Of a DNA stretch of 64,000 bases, positions 20,880 through 31,029 are shown in pieces. The notes under the pieces are model-generated. The model was not told the origin of the DNA. It was given only the letters and a program-made list of their open reading frames with translations, and ran no database searches. The DNA lies in contig JANEZZ010001867.1 in assembly GCA_026122225.1 (NCBI GenBank), positions 124,001 to 188,000 of the forward strand. Reading direction: 5' to 3'. The stretch's first letter is position 1. Every line of letters starts with the position of its first letter. A program made the translations under genes and the position numbers. This stretch comes from Heloderma charlesbogerti. Taxonomy: Eukaryota; Chordata; Lepidosauria; Squamata; Helodermatidae.

Positions 20880-21563
20880 CAGTTATACCATTATCATACC
20901 GTTATCATAACTATTGGTTAGGGATGGCGGAGAATTTCTCCCTGAATCTTCGGGGGGCCGAGCGCCAATGCATTCGGCCCCCCTGAAATCAGCGGTGAAA
21001 TTCTCTGCCACCCCCCGCCACCCCCCCCAAGATGGGACTTACCTTTGGCGAATGTCCCTCCCAGCGGCGGGTCCCGGCGGCGGTTTGTCGGCCTTTCATC
21101 AGGGGCGGGGGCGGCATAGGCCCATAGGCCACCGCCATTTGCGTACGCGCTTTTTTTTTCTTCAAAGTCACCCGTGATAGGCTACATAACGATTAACATA
21201 GCCTATCATGGCTGACTTTGGAAATCTAGCCTTGATAGGCTACGTTAATCGTTACGTAGCCTATCACGTTTTTTTTTTTTGCACTTTGTTTCGCAGCCGG
21301 GGAGATGGGGCGCTTCTCCCCGGCCTGAATTTCGGCCGGGCGAGGTGGGAAGCCTCCCCCCCGGCCTGAATTTTGGCCGGGCGAGGCGGGATGGCTCCCC
21401 CCCCCTCGCCTGAACTTCGGGGGGAGAAGCGAAGTGCCTCCCCCCCACCACGAAGCACCCCTGCGAAAAGGTAAGTGACTTTCGTACATCCCTACTATTG
21501 GTGCCCATTGGTGTCATGTGCACCAATAGTTATGATAACAGTATGATAATAATGGTATAACTG
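20880..21563. mobile_element. Small AT-rich foldback MITE split by a hAT copy
   Basis: With the hAT element 20919-21494 and one duplication removed, CAGTTATACCATTATCATAC and GTTATCATAACTATTGGTGC face CACCAATAGTTATGATAAC and ATGATAATAATGGTATAACT, an almost perfect hairpin of roughly 115 bp. The hAT copy landed close to its apex. Termini CAGTTATACC...GGTATAACTG look like true inverted ends. I do not know the family. Confidence 0.7.
20919..21494 (-). mobile_element. hairpin-array hAT MITE, B-to-A, 576 bp
   Basis: TAGGGATGGCGGAGAATTTC at 20919 and CATCCCTA ending at 21494, with perfect duplications CTATTGGT. Minus-strand mini-exon from ATG at 21138 to the donor at 21043 is 32 codons and open, but its sequence (MAVAYGPMPPPPLMKG...) departs from the usual AAGRKT start because the GGTC palindrome is replaced. 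A-end donor AAAAG/GTAAGTGAC intact. Confidence 0.92.
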
Positions 21564-21809
21564 CTATCTGTAGATTCTAAATAACAATTGCACCATCTTG
21601 CAAGAAATTATGCACTATGTGTGAAGTGTCCACGTAATGACCAGGTGAAAACCTGCACACAAATTGTCCTCAGGATTGTGGAATATATATTTATCATGGC
21701 CTTATACTATATATAACCTTGCAGTGCAATCATATGCAAGATTTACTCTTTAGTGTGAAGCAGGTCTCCCTGTGTTCAGAGGAGCCCATTCTCAGGAGAG
21801 TGTGTACAG

Positions 21810-22585
21810 TAGGGATGGCAGAGAATTTCTCCACGAATCTCCGGAAGGCCGAATGCCAACGCATTCGGCCCTCCGAAATTGGTGGTGAAAGTCTCTGCTG
21901 CCCCCCCCCCCGGGATGGGACTTACCTCGTGCGAATGTCCCTCTCGGCGGTGGGTCCCGGCGGCGGTTCGGCGGCGGTTTGGCAGCGGTTCAGCGGGGGC
22001 GGCGGTGGCGGCCGGTCTTCTGACCGGCCGCCTCCGCCACCGCCATTGCAAAATAAAAAAGGAAAGTAAAAAAAAGACACACACACACACACCCATGATA
22101 GGCTACGTAACGATTTACGTAGCCTATCACGGCTAGATTTCCAAAGTCAGCCATGATAGGCTACTTAAATCGTCACGTAGCCTACCACGGGTGACTTTGA
22201 AAAAAAAAAAGCGCATACGTAAATGGCGGCACCCATGGGGTGCCACCATTTGCGTTCCTTAGTTTGGCACGTCTAGTCTATGTAAAGATTTAGGTAGACT
22301 ATGGCGAAAATAAGGGAACGCTATTTGCATTACGTAGCCTATCACGGGTGTGTGTGTTGTTGTTTTTTACTTTCCTTTTTTTTCATGGCTGGGTAGACGG
22401 GGCGCTCCTACCCCGCCTGAATTTCACCGGCAAGGGATGGGGCGCCTCCCCTCGGCCTGAATTTCGGCCCGGCAAGGCGGGGTGCCTCCCCCCCCTTGCC
22501 TGAACTTCGGGGGGAGAACCGAGGCCCCTCCCCCCCACCGCGAAGCAAGCTGCGGGACCAGGTAAGTCCCTTTCGTCCATCCCTA
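21810..22585 (-). mobile_element. hairpin-array hAT MITE, B-to-A, 776 bp
   Basis: TAGGGATGGCAGAGAATTTC at 21810 and CATCCCTA ending at 22585 with perfect duplications GTGTACAG. Minus-strand ATG at 22046 begins the usual alanine-rich frame but meets TGA after 18 codons before the donor at 21926. The A arm has three stacked GGGGCGC-type blocks. A CA tract (22079-22093) lies between hairpins. Confidence 0.92.
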
Positions 22586-22607
22586 GTGTACAGAGGATTG
22601 CAGACTC

Positions 22608-22700
22608 AGCTGTACACTTTGCTGGTAGAAAGCCCCACTGAGCACAGGAGGACTTTCTTTAAAGTAAACATACATAGAATAACATTGTGCTGCAAGAGAC
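22608..22700. repeat. Degraded short palindromic repeat
   Basis: AGCCCCACTGAGCACAGGAG and ACTTTCTTTAAAGTAAACAT resemble the CAATCCTATGCA-type small repeat at 5209-5292, read with decay. Ends just before the next hAT element. Confidence 0.35.
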
Positions 22701-22707
22701 ATAACGA

Positions 22708-23625
22708 TAGGGGTGCACAAAAGCCACTTACCTGGTCTCGCAGCTTGCTTTGCGGTAGGGGAGAGGCGCTTCGCTGCTCCCCCTGATGTTCAGGCTGGGG
22801 GGGGGAGGCTTCCCTCCTCGCCTGGCCGAAATTCAGGCCAGGGGGGAGGCTTCCCTCCTCGCCCGGCCGAAATTCAGGCCGGGGAGGAGGCGCCTTGCCT
22901 CGCCCGGCCGCGAAATAAAAAGTAAAAAAAAAAAAAAGCCCCCGTGATAGGCTACATAACGATTTACGTAGCCTATCATGGCTAGATCTGCAAAGTCAGC
23001 CGTGATAGGCTACGTCAATCGTCACGTAGCCTATCACGGGTGACTTAAAAAAAAAAAAAAGCACGTACGCAAATGGCGGCCCCCATAGGGAGCCGCCATT
23101 CATGTTCCTTATTTGGTCGCTGTAGTCTACGTAAAGATTTACGTAGACTACGGCGAAAATAAGGGCAACGCAAATATCATTTTTTTTGTTTTTTGTAGTC
23201 TACATAAATCTTTATGTAGACTACAGGGACCAAATAAGGAATACGAATGGCATCTCCCTATGGGGGCCACCATTTGCGTACGCGCTTTTTTTTTTTCAAA
23301 GTCACCCGTGATAGGCTACGTGACGATTAACGTAGTCTGTCACGGCTGACTTTGCAGATCTAGCCGTGATAGGCTACGTTAATCGTTACGTAGCCTATCA
23401 CAGGGGCATTTTTTTTTCTTTTGAAGTTCGCGGCCGGGGAGATGGGGCGCTTCTCCCCGGCCTGAATTTCGGCCGGGCGAGGCGGGAAGCCTCCCGGCCT
23501 GAATTTCGGCAGGGCGAGGAGGGAAGCCTCCCCCCCGGCCTGAACTTCGGGGGGAGCAGCGAAGCTCCTCCCCCCCACCGCGAAGCAAGCTGCGAGACAA
23601 GGTAAGTGACTTTCGTGCACCCCTA
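22708..23625. mobile_element. hairpin-array hAT foldback element with two A ends, 918 bp
   Basis: Begins TAGGGGTGCACAAAAGCCAC and ends GTGACTTTCGTGCACCCCTA: both ends are the A type, with TTACCTGGTCTCGCAGCTTG facing CAAGCTGCGAGACAAGGTAA. The whole element is one imperfect palindrome centred near 23166, with a T-rich spacer. Flanks CATAACGA and GCACGAAT do not match well, so no reliable duplication. It has no B arm and no mini-exon, and an outward splice donor at each end. Confidence 0.85.
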
Positions 23626-23904
23626 GCACGAATACACTTTAGTCAATGGGTGCATGAGTCCAAGAATGTGCACATTTATATTACAAAAAATGGGTTTGTT
23701 TGTTTTTTTAAAAATCCATACAGAAATTCAAACAAACAAAAAGCTCATGTGGAAACATAATGGAATGGGATTGACCTAAAAAAAACCCTGACAGATAAAT
23801 CCCTGTTTATACACCATGTGCTGTATGTCTTCCGTTATCTGAGTCAGAGTGAAGTGTATAGGACTACAGTTTAGCAGTACAGAAATCATGCTATTTATTA
23901 ACAC
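23626..23904. other. No recognisable feature
   Basis: Short AT-rich spacer with T and A runs; nothing supported. Confidence 0.4.
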
Positions 23905-23990
23905 CTTTCGGCTGCAAACCTAAACCCACTTACCTGTGAGTAAGCCCCGTTGAATTCAATGGGACTTATTTCTAATAGGATTGTGTGGTG
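23905..23990. repeat. Short squamate palindromic repeat
   Basis: GCTGCAAACCTAAACCCACT, TGTGAGTAAGCCCCGTTGAA, TTCAATGGGACTTATTTCTA, ATAGGATTGTG: same unit as at 5209-5292, with GTAAGCCCCGTTGAA facing TTCAATGGGACTTA. Confidence 0.55.
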
Positions 23991-24890
23991 AATATATTTC
24001 TTCCTTTTCCTCCATGGCTTCTGTTAGCAGACAATTTGTTCCTAGCATAATCTGACTTGTTGTGACTTAAAATAAACATGAGCAAAGCTGCACCCAGCAC
24101 CTCCTAAATGTGTTAGATATTTTCATCTGAAATGTTGAGAAAAAAAGCTACCACCGACATAAAAAACAGTGTGTATGTAAGGTAGTAATGTAGTGATGAT
24201 TATAGACCCATTTCACCCCTCAGTTGTGCTAATAAAATATCAGCAGTAATCGCTGAATGGTTGGAAAAATATAACTCCATCCTCTGTGTGTGTGTGTGTG
24301 TGTGTATATATAGATATATAGAGATATATTAACCAAGCAGATTTTGTTTCTAGCATACCTTATATTATCCTGTCTGCTTGGCTGGATGCTGGCAGTGTCC
24401 CTATCACTGGACATTATGAAGGCCATCGACCTGGTCACCCAAGAGTATTTATTTTTTGCCCTCCACAGTTTTAATATCTCAATAACTTTTGTGGACAGAA
24501 TCAAGTTACTGTATGTTTCATCAACACTGAATAGTATTGATTTGATTATTCCTGGTCCTTTTCTTGGGATTTTTTATACCATCTAAAAATAAGACCAATA
24601 TTTTATTTAAAACCCCAAGACAGATACATCCAATACAGACACAGCAAAATCAAATACAAATTGTAGGAGTTAAAAATGACCGAAAATCTCAAGAAGCTAA
24701 ACCCACCAAGGATGTCACAGTGTGTAAAGCCAGAAGGAAGAAGAAGAAGAAGAAGGAAGTCTGAGCCTGGCACTGAAAGGAAGGGCAATGGCTATGCTTC
24801 TCTATGGAGAGCATGCTACAGCTTCAAGGCCATCACCAAAAAGGCTCTCATGGCCATCCTCTGAACTTCAGATTGAGAGGGCACTGGAGG
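23991..24890. other. Intergenic with GT/TA and GAA microsatellites
   Basis: A GT run then TATATAGATATATAG lies at about 24284-24328, and a GAAGAAGAAG tract at about 24735-24756. No gene or named transposon seen. Confidence 0.45.
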
Positions 24891-25776
24891 TAGGGATGTA
24901 CGAAAGTCACTTACCTGGTCTCGCAGCTTGCTTCGCGGTGGGGGGGAGGCGCTTCGCTTCTCCCCCTGAAGATCAGGCTGGGGGGGAAGGCTTCCCGCCT
25001 CGCCCGGCCGAAATTCAGGCCGGGTGAGAGGCTTCCCACCTCGCCCGGCTGAAATTCAGGCCGGGGAGAAGCGCCCCATCTCCCCGGACGCAAACTTCAA
25101 AAGAAAAGTAAAAAAAAAAGCAGCCCTGTGATAGGCTACGTAACGATTTACGTAGCCTATCACGGCTAGATCTGCAAAGTCAGCCATGATAGGCTACGTT
25201 AATCGTCACTTAGCCTATCACGGGTGACTTAAAAAAAAAAAAAAGCGCGTACGCAAATGGCAGCCCCCATAGGGGGCTTATTTGCGTTGCCCTTATTTTC
25301 GCCGTAGTCTATGTAAATCTTTACGTAGACTACAGGGACCAAATAAGGAACGCGAATGGCGGCTCCCTATGGGGGCCGCCATTAGCGAACATGGATTTTT
25401 TTTTTTTAAGTCACCCGTGATAGGCTACGTGACGATTAACGTAGCCTATCACGGCTGACTTTGCAGATCTAGCCGTGATAGGCTACGTAAATCATTACGT
25501 AGCCTATCACAGGGGCGTTGTTTGTTTTTTTACTTTTCTTGTAATGGTGGCGGTGGCAGCCGGTCAAAAGACCGGCTGCCGCCCCCGCCCCTGACGAAGA
25601 CCTGCCGAACCGCCGCCGGGACCCGCTGCCAGGAGGGACATTCGTGAAAGGTAAGTCCCATCCCGGGGGGGGGGGGGCGGGGGGTGGAGAATTTCTCCCC
25701 CAACGACCTTCGGAGGACCGAATGCGTTGGCACTCGGCCCCCCGAAGTTTCGGGGAGAAATTCTCCCCCATCCCTA
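24891..25776 (+). mobile_element. hairpin-array hAT MITE, A-to-B, 886 bp
   Basis: TAGGGATGTACGAAAG at 24891 and CATCCCTA ending at 25776. Flanks ACTGGAGG and CCTGGAGG match at 7 of 8. Carries the GCAGATCTAGCC / GGCTGACTTTGCAGATC pair that also marks the copies at 4005, 22708, 34238, 46116 and 62121, so it belongs to that subfamily. Both donors intact (CACTTACCTGG complement at the A end; AAAG/GTAAGTCCC near 25651). Confidence 0.92.
25544..25650 (+). other. Putative mini-exon, 107 nt, with in-frame stop
   Basis: ATG at 25544 starts MVAVAAGQKTGCRP but TGA follows after 16 codons. Distance from ATG to the donor AG/GTAAGT at 25651 is 107 nt, the same as in the 31368, 34238, 46116 and 62121 copies. 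The stop differs by one base from the sense codon in the 62121 copy, as expected for decay or for a sequence that never coded. Confidence 0.35.
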
Positions 25777-25799
25777 CCTGGAGGAGCTCCCCTGTAGAT

Positions 25800-26035
25800 G
25801 ATCTTAAGGCAGGGGTGCAGTGCAGAACCTCAGGCCCAGGGGCCAAATCCAGCACTCCAGTGTTCCCCAGATGGACAAGGCCCCTTCCTGTGGTCCAATC
25901 CACTGTACTCTGGCCACCAATCATTTGATGGTTTAGTGGCTTTTGTGCAGTTTTTCCCCATTCTAAAAGTTTGAAATGCTTCTCCTAAGGCTTAGTGACT
26001 GGCAGTAAGAGCTTTAGGGCACAATCCTATGGCTG
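25800..26035 (+). repeat. Old dispersed repeat shared with 58676-58850
   Basis: TTTTGTGCAGTTTTTCCCCA then TTCTAAAAG here matches, in reverse complement, CTTTTAGAATGGGGGGAAAA then CTGCACAAAAGC near 58700-58735. The start, GGCAGGGGTGCAGTGCAG with AGGCCCAGGGGCCAAATCC, resembles a hAT-like CAGGGGTG terminus. Two copies with opposite orientation indicate a dispersed repeat; class unproven. Confidence 0.45.
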
Positions 26036-26455
26036 CTAGTCAGCAGCTAGATGGCCATAGGATTGGTCAGTTTCCAGGAACCAACCTCAGAGACCATGCT
26101 CCTAGGTCGGTTCCCAGAAAACTGCCTCCACCTCCTCTGCTACCTCATAGGTAGCGCAGATTGTCCTTGGGCTCCGCGCTTGGATAAGCAGTGCAGAACG
26201 GGGCAAAAGGGGGCGTTCCCGGGAGCAAGGAGGAGTGGGGAGTGCAGAAGTGCTGGTATGATGCTTCCTACGTGTCGTCCGGGCTCCCCACCCTGCACTC
26301 CAACGTCCCATGGCTAGACAACCAAAATCAGCTGTCTAGCCACTAGTGCAGGGCAGCCAGAGTGGGAGGAGAAGATCCCCTTTGTCCTCCACCCACCCTG
26401 CATTGGATATTGGGTCACCTCCAAGTTCAGAGGTGGCCAACCATCCCCATAGGAG
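26020..26455. repeat. Dispersed repeat with CAATCCTATGG borders
   Basis: GGCACAATCCTATGGCTGCT, a nearby GATGGCCATAGGATTGGTCA, the phrase CCAGGAACCAACCTCAGAGA, and CACCCTGCATTGGATATTGG recur in the region 31030-32105 in similar order or inverted. The unit is interrupted at its right end by the hAT copy at 26456. Coding frames here are not conserved. Confidence 0.45.
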
Positions 26456-27032
26456 TAGGGATGTATGGATCCCCTTACCTGGGGTCCATGGGGGATCCGC
26501 AGGTGGGGAGAGGTGATCCGGTCCTCTCCCCGGAATATTCCCCGGCCGGTTCCGCTCTGTGGGGAGTACGCAGAGCCACCAGCTGGCTCCGGCCGCTGCC
26601 AGACTTCCGGCCACGGCCAGTCTGTGGACACAAATGGCGTCCGGTGTAGGGGACACCATTTGCGTCCCTGCATTGGCCGTGATTGGCTATGAAAATATTT
26701 ACGTAGCCTATCACGGCAAACAGCAAGGACTCAACTTGCATAGCGGATGCCATTTGCGTCCCTGCTGTTTTTGTGATTGGCTACATAAATATTTACGTAG
26801 CCAATCATGGTCAATGGCAGGGATGCAAATGGCGTCTTGTTCCGCAGCCTGGCAGTGGATGGCTGTGGAACGAAGACGGTGACCCAGACCAGCCACCGCC
26901 AGGTAGGTTACATCCTGGAGGGATTTCAGGGTGTGGCAGGGAGGTAGTCTGTTCCGCCACGGACTCTGAGGGGCCAGGTTCCAAAGAATCCAGCCTCACT
27001 GGAGTCCATGGTGGATTTCTCCGCCACCCCTA
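26456..27032 (+). mobile_element. hairpin-array hAT MITE, divergent subfamily, A-to-B, 577 bp
   Basis: TAGGGATGTATGGATCCCCT at 26456 and CACCCCTA ending at 27032 with perfect duplications CATAGGAG (26448-26455 and 27033-27040). Hairpins use GATTGGCTACATAAATATTT rather than the common TGATAGGC form, and arms are shorter. B end reads GTGGATTTCTCCGCCACC. The B-arm donor has become CAG/GTAGGT. It shares its B-side text (AAAGAATCCAGCCTCACTGG) with the outer copy ending near 52075. Confidence 0.9.
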
Positions 27033-27924
27033 CATAGGAGTGCTCCCTTAAGCTACAATATGCTGGTATTATGGGTATTTGCCCCCCCATCCCTGTTGCC
27101 TTCAGCCCCAGTCTACACTTCAGTGTGGCCCCCAAGTGATGCCCCTTAATGGAATTCAGCCCTTAGGCTGACAGAAGTTTAACATCTCTGCCATAACAGT
27201 CAGTCCTCTTTGACTACCAAAGCCAAGCTGAGGTTCAAAAAACCAAGGCTTTCCATTGATTATCATGAGACATTTTTTTAAAAAAATGTCTATAGCTTGT
27301 CTTTCTCATGGTCATAGGCATAGCCACCCCCTACACCTGTCCAGTGTCAGAGAAATAGGTGCGGGGGGGGGGTTGTGCTACATGTCCTTTTTATTTTATT
27401 TATTTTTTTAAAGGAACTGCCTATAACTTTTTTTATTTCTAGGCAGAACTGGATGAACATTGCAGGGGTAGTTGCCCCTTCTGGGTTCCCCTTCGCAAAG
27501 CCAGGCCTTTCCCCGGCAATGCTGATGAGGAATAACCGCAGCAGTAGCTGTGTCAGTGGCAATGAGCAGTGATGAAAAGGGCCCAGGCTGAATGAAAGGT
27601 TCTTCCAAAACCTGGAGTGATCAGAAGATTATACGAATAGAAAAGTCCTTCTCCAGCTGCAAATCCTGATGTAGCTAAAAAACAGGACAATCATCACAGA
27701 AGTGGGAGGTATCAGAATGCTCAGGGAAGCACCAAGATTTGCAGAAATACAAAAGAAAAAATAGGGGGGGAACCCCAAGGAGGGGGGAAACCCCCCAAAT
27801 CGCCCAATGTGGACTGAGCATGTTCAGTGGCCATGAAATGCTGCCTGACTGATGGAAGGAAATGGAGAAAACTGGGGGTGAGATGGAATCGAGTATCCTG
27901 GAAAAGGTCATGGATGGATGGAAC
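27033..27924. other. No recognisable feature
   Basis: Intergenic, with a G run at about 27363-27372 and T/A-rich tracts. Nothing supported. Confidence 0.4.
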
Positions 27925-28270
27925 TAGGGATGTATGGATTGTGTAAAACCCATTCTGTCCGTGCGTTGTGGATTGTCAGGCACCTTTCATTCTGTCATCC
28001 ACCCATTGACAAAATCAGATTTTTTTTGTTCCCAAATTTGCAAAACTGCGAAAATCCCCCTAAATGCACATTTTCATGTTTTAGCCTATAGGGGAAATGC
28101 ACATTTTTGGCTGGGTTTCTTATTTTGTGTATTTTTCTGTGACAAAATTCAGGAAAGGTAGAAAACCAGCCTGCTGCAAGTCTGTGGAATCTGCCCAACA
28201 GGGGAAAAGCCGGTCTGCTGAGGAATCCCCATTCATGGTCGAATGCATGAAAATGTCTCTGGCATCCCTA
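27925..28270. mobile_element. Second TAGGGATG-ended MITE family, 346 bp
   Basis: TAGGGATGTATGGATTGTGT at 27925 and CATCCCTA ending at 28270. Flanks GATGGAAC and GTTGGAAC match at 7 of 8, so hAT-type. The interior is unrelated to the hairpin family: AAATGCACATTTTCATGTTT then GGGGAAATGCACATTTTTGG form an inexact repeat. Only termini and duplication length connect it to its neighbours, as expected if one transposase serves several MITE families. Confidence 0.75.
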
Positions 28271-28417
28271 GTTGGAACACCGAATAGGAGCACTCCACAA
28301 TGAGACATTTTCTTGCAGATCCCACTTAAGATGGAGTTGCTGAATGAATGGAAAGATGAGACCAATCCAGACCTTGACATTACATTTAGTGATTCTCTGG
28401 CCGAGAGAGAAATAGTG

Positions 28418-28561
28418 CATAGAATCACAGGGTTGGAAGGGGCCTCCAAGACTATCGAGTCCAACCCTCTGCTCAATGCAAGAAGCCTGCTTCCCAGGCG
28501 GTCTCCCATCCAAGTACTAATCAGGGCTGACCCTGCTTAGCTTCTGAGATCAGACAAGTTT
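28418..28561 (-). mobile_element. 5S-rRNA-headed SINE with CR1-like tail
   Basis: Antisense. The right part (28486-28561) is the complement of the 3' two thirds of 5S rRNA: TCCCAGGCGGTCTCCCATCC, AAGTACTAATCAGGGCTGAC, CCTGCTTAGCTTCTGAGATC. The left part, CACAGGGTTGGAAGGGGCCT and CGAGTCCAACCCTCTGCTCA, is the CR1-type 3' segment. The same join occurs at 44066-44190. It is a Pol III SINE (SINE3 type), not a 5S gene, because the 5S portion is partial and diverged. Confidence 0.8.
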
Positions 28562-28989
28562 GGAAGCATCCAGCCCTTTGCTCCATTATAGGTCGATTAT
28601 GAAAGAAACGTATAAAGGCATGTGAGAAACATTTGTGGCAATACACACAACAGTGTTAAGGACCAGCTGCTCTCCCCCTCTTTTTCTACTGTTTTAGCCT
28701 CTCTCAGTTTTTGCCCCATTCTGTTTTGCCTTTCCGTTCATTTGATTTTCTCTTATCTTTTGTGTGAATGAATTAGTGGTGGAATGTATACAAGTAGTGG
28801 TGCAGCTAGGGTTAGAGTTTGGGGCTGAGAGTTCACCCAGAAGTACTCACTTCAGGATTCAGTCACAGAAGCTATCCAGAGTTAAAGCAAGGGATGCTGG
28901 GTTCAGGAAGGTCTGTTTGATGCTGTTTCTAGCAGCTATCTCAGTCTTACACTGCTGTATTTTATGCAGAGGCTGTCATAGCTACACCC
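28562..28989. other. No recognisable feature
   Basis: Ordinary intergenic sequence with pyrimidine-rich patches. Nothing supported. Confidence 0.4.
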
Positions 28990-29335
28990 AAGCCTCGCCT
29001 GTGGCTGTTACCAACTGCAGCTGAAAAGGTCCTCCTTGTGAGCAAGCCCCCTACTTGCAAGAAGACCTTTTCTCACAAGGAGGCCTTTGGCTCACTCTAG
29101 CACTCCTTTTCAGGTGGTGTCTCTCCAGAAGGCCTGGGGGTTTCTCTGCCTCCACTTCTGAGGCAGAGTCCTTGTCCTCCACAGGTGATGCCCTCATGGT
29201 AGTCACCCCTGAGGTCCCAGGCTCCTCCAGGGTCTACTTGCAGAACCTGAGGAGTGCCAGTGGCGGGTGGTTCTGGGTCCTCCAGCTCTTCCTCCGAGGA
29301 GTGTTCCAGCAGGGTCATGATACAAGGATCCACTG
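28990..29335 (-). repeat. Unclassified GC-richer repeat or decayed coding remnant
   Basis: A 78-codon minus-strand frame (29097-29333) reads EHSSEEELEDPEPPATGTPQ and PRPSGETPPEKEC: acidic, proline-rich, like a gag or spacer domain. The region 58010-58490 reads in a similar style on the minus strand (EDTPDPATEADFEELPGRTP). The two may be related retroelement remnants. No enzymatic motif is visible and borders are vague. Confidence 0.3.
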
Positions 29336-30202
29336 GGACTGGTGCTGCTCACTATACTATCCTTCCTCATTTTTTAAAACACTGTATAGCCAAGGGGTGG
29401 AAATGGACATGGTTGGAAATGTATATGGTTAAAGATGCTCATTTTATTAATTTTTTACTTTAAAACATCTTATAATCCCCAATGAAATGGTACTTATTCC
29501 CAAGTAAATGCATTTAGCATCAGACCAGCGGAAGCAAACTCCATTTTGGAATGTATGGAAGGTCTTAATAACAAGGGACTTTTTCAGATGGTTGAAATAA
29601 ATTGTAAGGACAACATTAAGGGAAGGGGTAGCTGGGGATTAAGTGTAACAGAGCAAATGTGCAATCTAGTAAACTATTTTTAACAACTTTTTCTTGATTG
29701 ACATAATTGTATTGAAATTAATACATGAATACAAACAAGGACTTTCTTTTCACCGTGATGGTGGCAGGAGTTACCTAAAGCTATTATTACTCGTTCTGAA
29801 ATTAAGTGACAAAGAATGCCCTTATTACACTCTGCTCTGTCATCAAGCTGTATTTTGTTGGTTTCCTCATTTTCCTTATGGTGCATATTGCATTCTTCTC
29901 TTCCATCTGTGTGACTCTTTCAGAAAGCAGTAGGGAAGCAAAGCATTTTAAAGAAATCATGAAAAGTGGGTTTTTCTTTTACTTTTGTGTGTTTGGGGGG
30001 GGTCAACTGAGCAACTGTGCTCCTTGAAATTGCCATCTTGTAATTATGACACTTTGTTGTGAGAGAGAAAGAGCTGAGGAATAAGATCACACAGGCCTTA
30101 GTTCCAAATAGCAAAGAAAAGCATGCTGCAAACAAAAATACTGTTCACTTACGGCTAGCAAAGCTGGGATTCATTTGAAAAACACACTAGGTAGAAGACG
30201 GT
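29336..30202. other. No recognisable feature
   Basis: AT-rich intergenic DNA with only short frames. Nothing supported. Confidence 0.4.
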
Positions 30203-30625
30203 TAAGGGTGGGAGATAAATTTGTTCAGTTTCCGTTTTAATGTGAAGATACCTAATTTTGCATTTTCAAACTACTACGCAAACCAAAACTTATCATTTGT
30301 AATTTGCACTTCTTTGGCTTTTGCAGGGGAGTTCTCCATTTTTTTAAAAAATGCATATGCTAGGGGAAATAATGTTCAAAATGCATTGTACTACAAACAT
30401 TGCTTTGCAAAAATGTGTATTTTAGGCAAAACTGCACACAAAAATTATATATTAGGGAAAATGTACTTATGGATTTTCGTGCAAACTTTTAAAAGCAAAA
30501 TCCTCAAAGTTTGGGATGAACCAAATTTAACACTGGAAAAACTGTCAAAGTTCAAGACAAACGAGATTTAAGAAAAAAAGTGAGAAACCGAAAGAAACCA
30601 GAATTGATAGAATCAGCCATCCCTA
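30203..30625 (+). mobile_element. AT-rich hAT-type MITE
   Basis: TAAGGGTGGGAGATAAATTT at 30203 and CATCCCTA ending at 30625. Interior shares AAATTTTGCATTT-, AAAATGCATATGCTAGGGGA- and CGTGCAAACTTTTAAAA-type text with 5839-6475. Flanks AAGACGGT and AAGTTGGC match at only 5 of 8, in line with age. AT-rich and without coding capacity. Confidence 0.6.
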
Positions 30626-31029
30626 AAGTTGGCTTTATGCATGTCAGATTTGTCTGCATGGTTTCCCTACAAGAAAAAGAAATGCATGTGTACAAATGGG
30701 TTAATTAGTGCCATAGTGCTCTCTTACTGGGGTTGTACCTGGGAATATGTTACAAGCACTGGGCAGTTTCAACACCCTCATATGAATCCCCAGCCTTGCA
30801 TACAGCTCTATGTGCAGAGACATAAGCTGAAAAGTTTCATCTATGAATACTGAATAGGACCTCAGTTATTATATAATTGCTACCAGCAAATTTGTGCTGA
30901 ACAGATTCTCTGCTTGGTGTGATATCCAAATTAAATCTACTTCTGCTGAAACCCTCAACCCTTTGGGGCAACCTAATAGGCATCGAAAACACTTGTGGAA
31001 TAAGTGTTTTGAGAATTACAGCATTTGGA
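30626..31029. other. No recognisable feature
   Basis: Intergenic, nothing supported. Confidence 0.4.

Noticed and set aside
22708..23625. Target duplication for the two-A-end element
   Set aside because: CATAACGA and GCACGAAT share a few bases only; claiming an 8-bp duplication would be over-reading.
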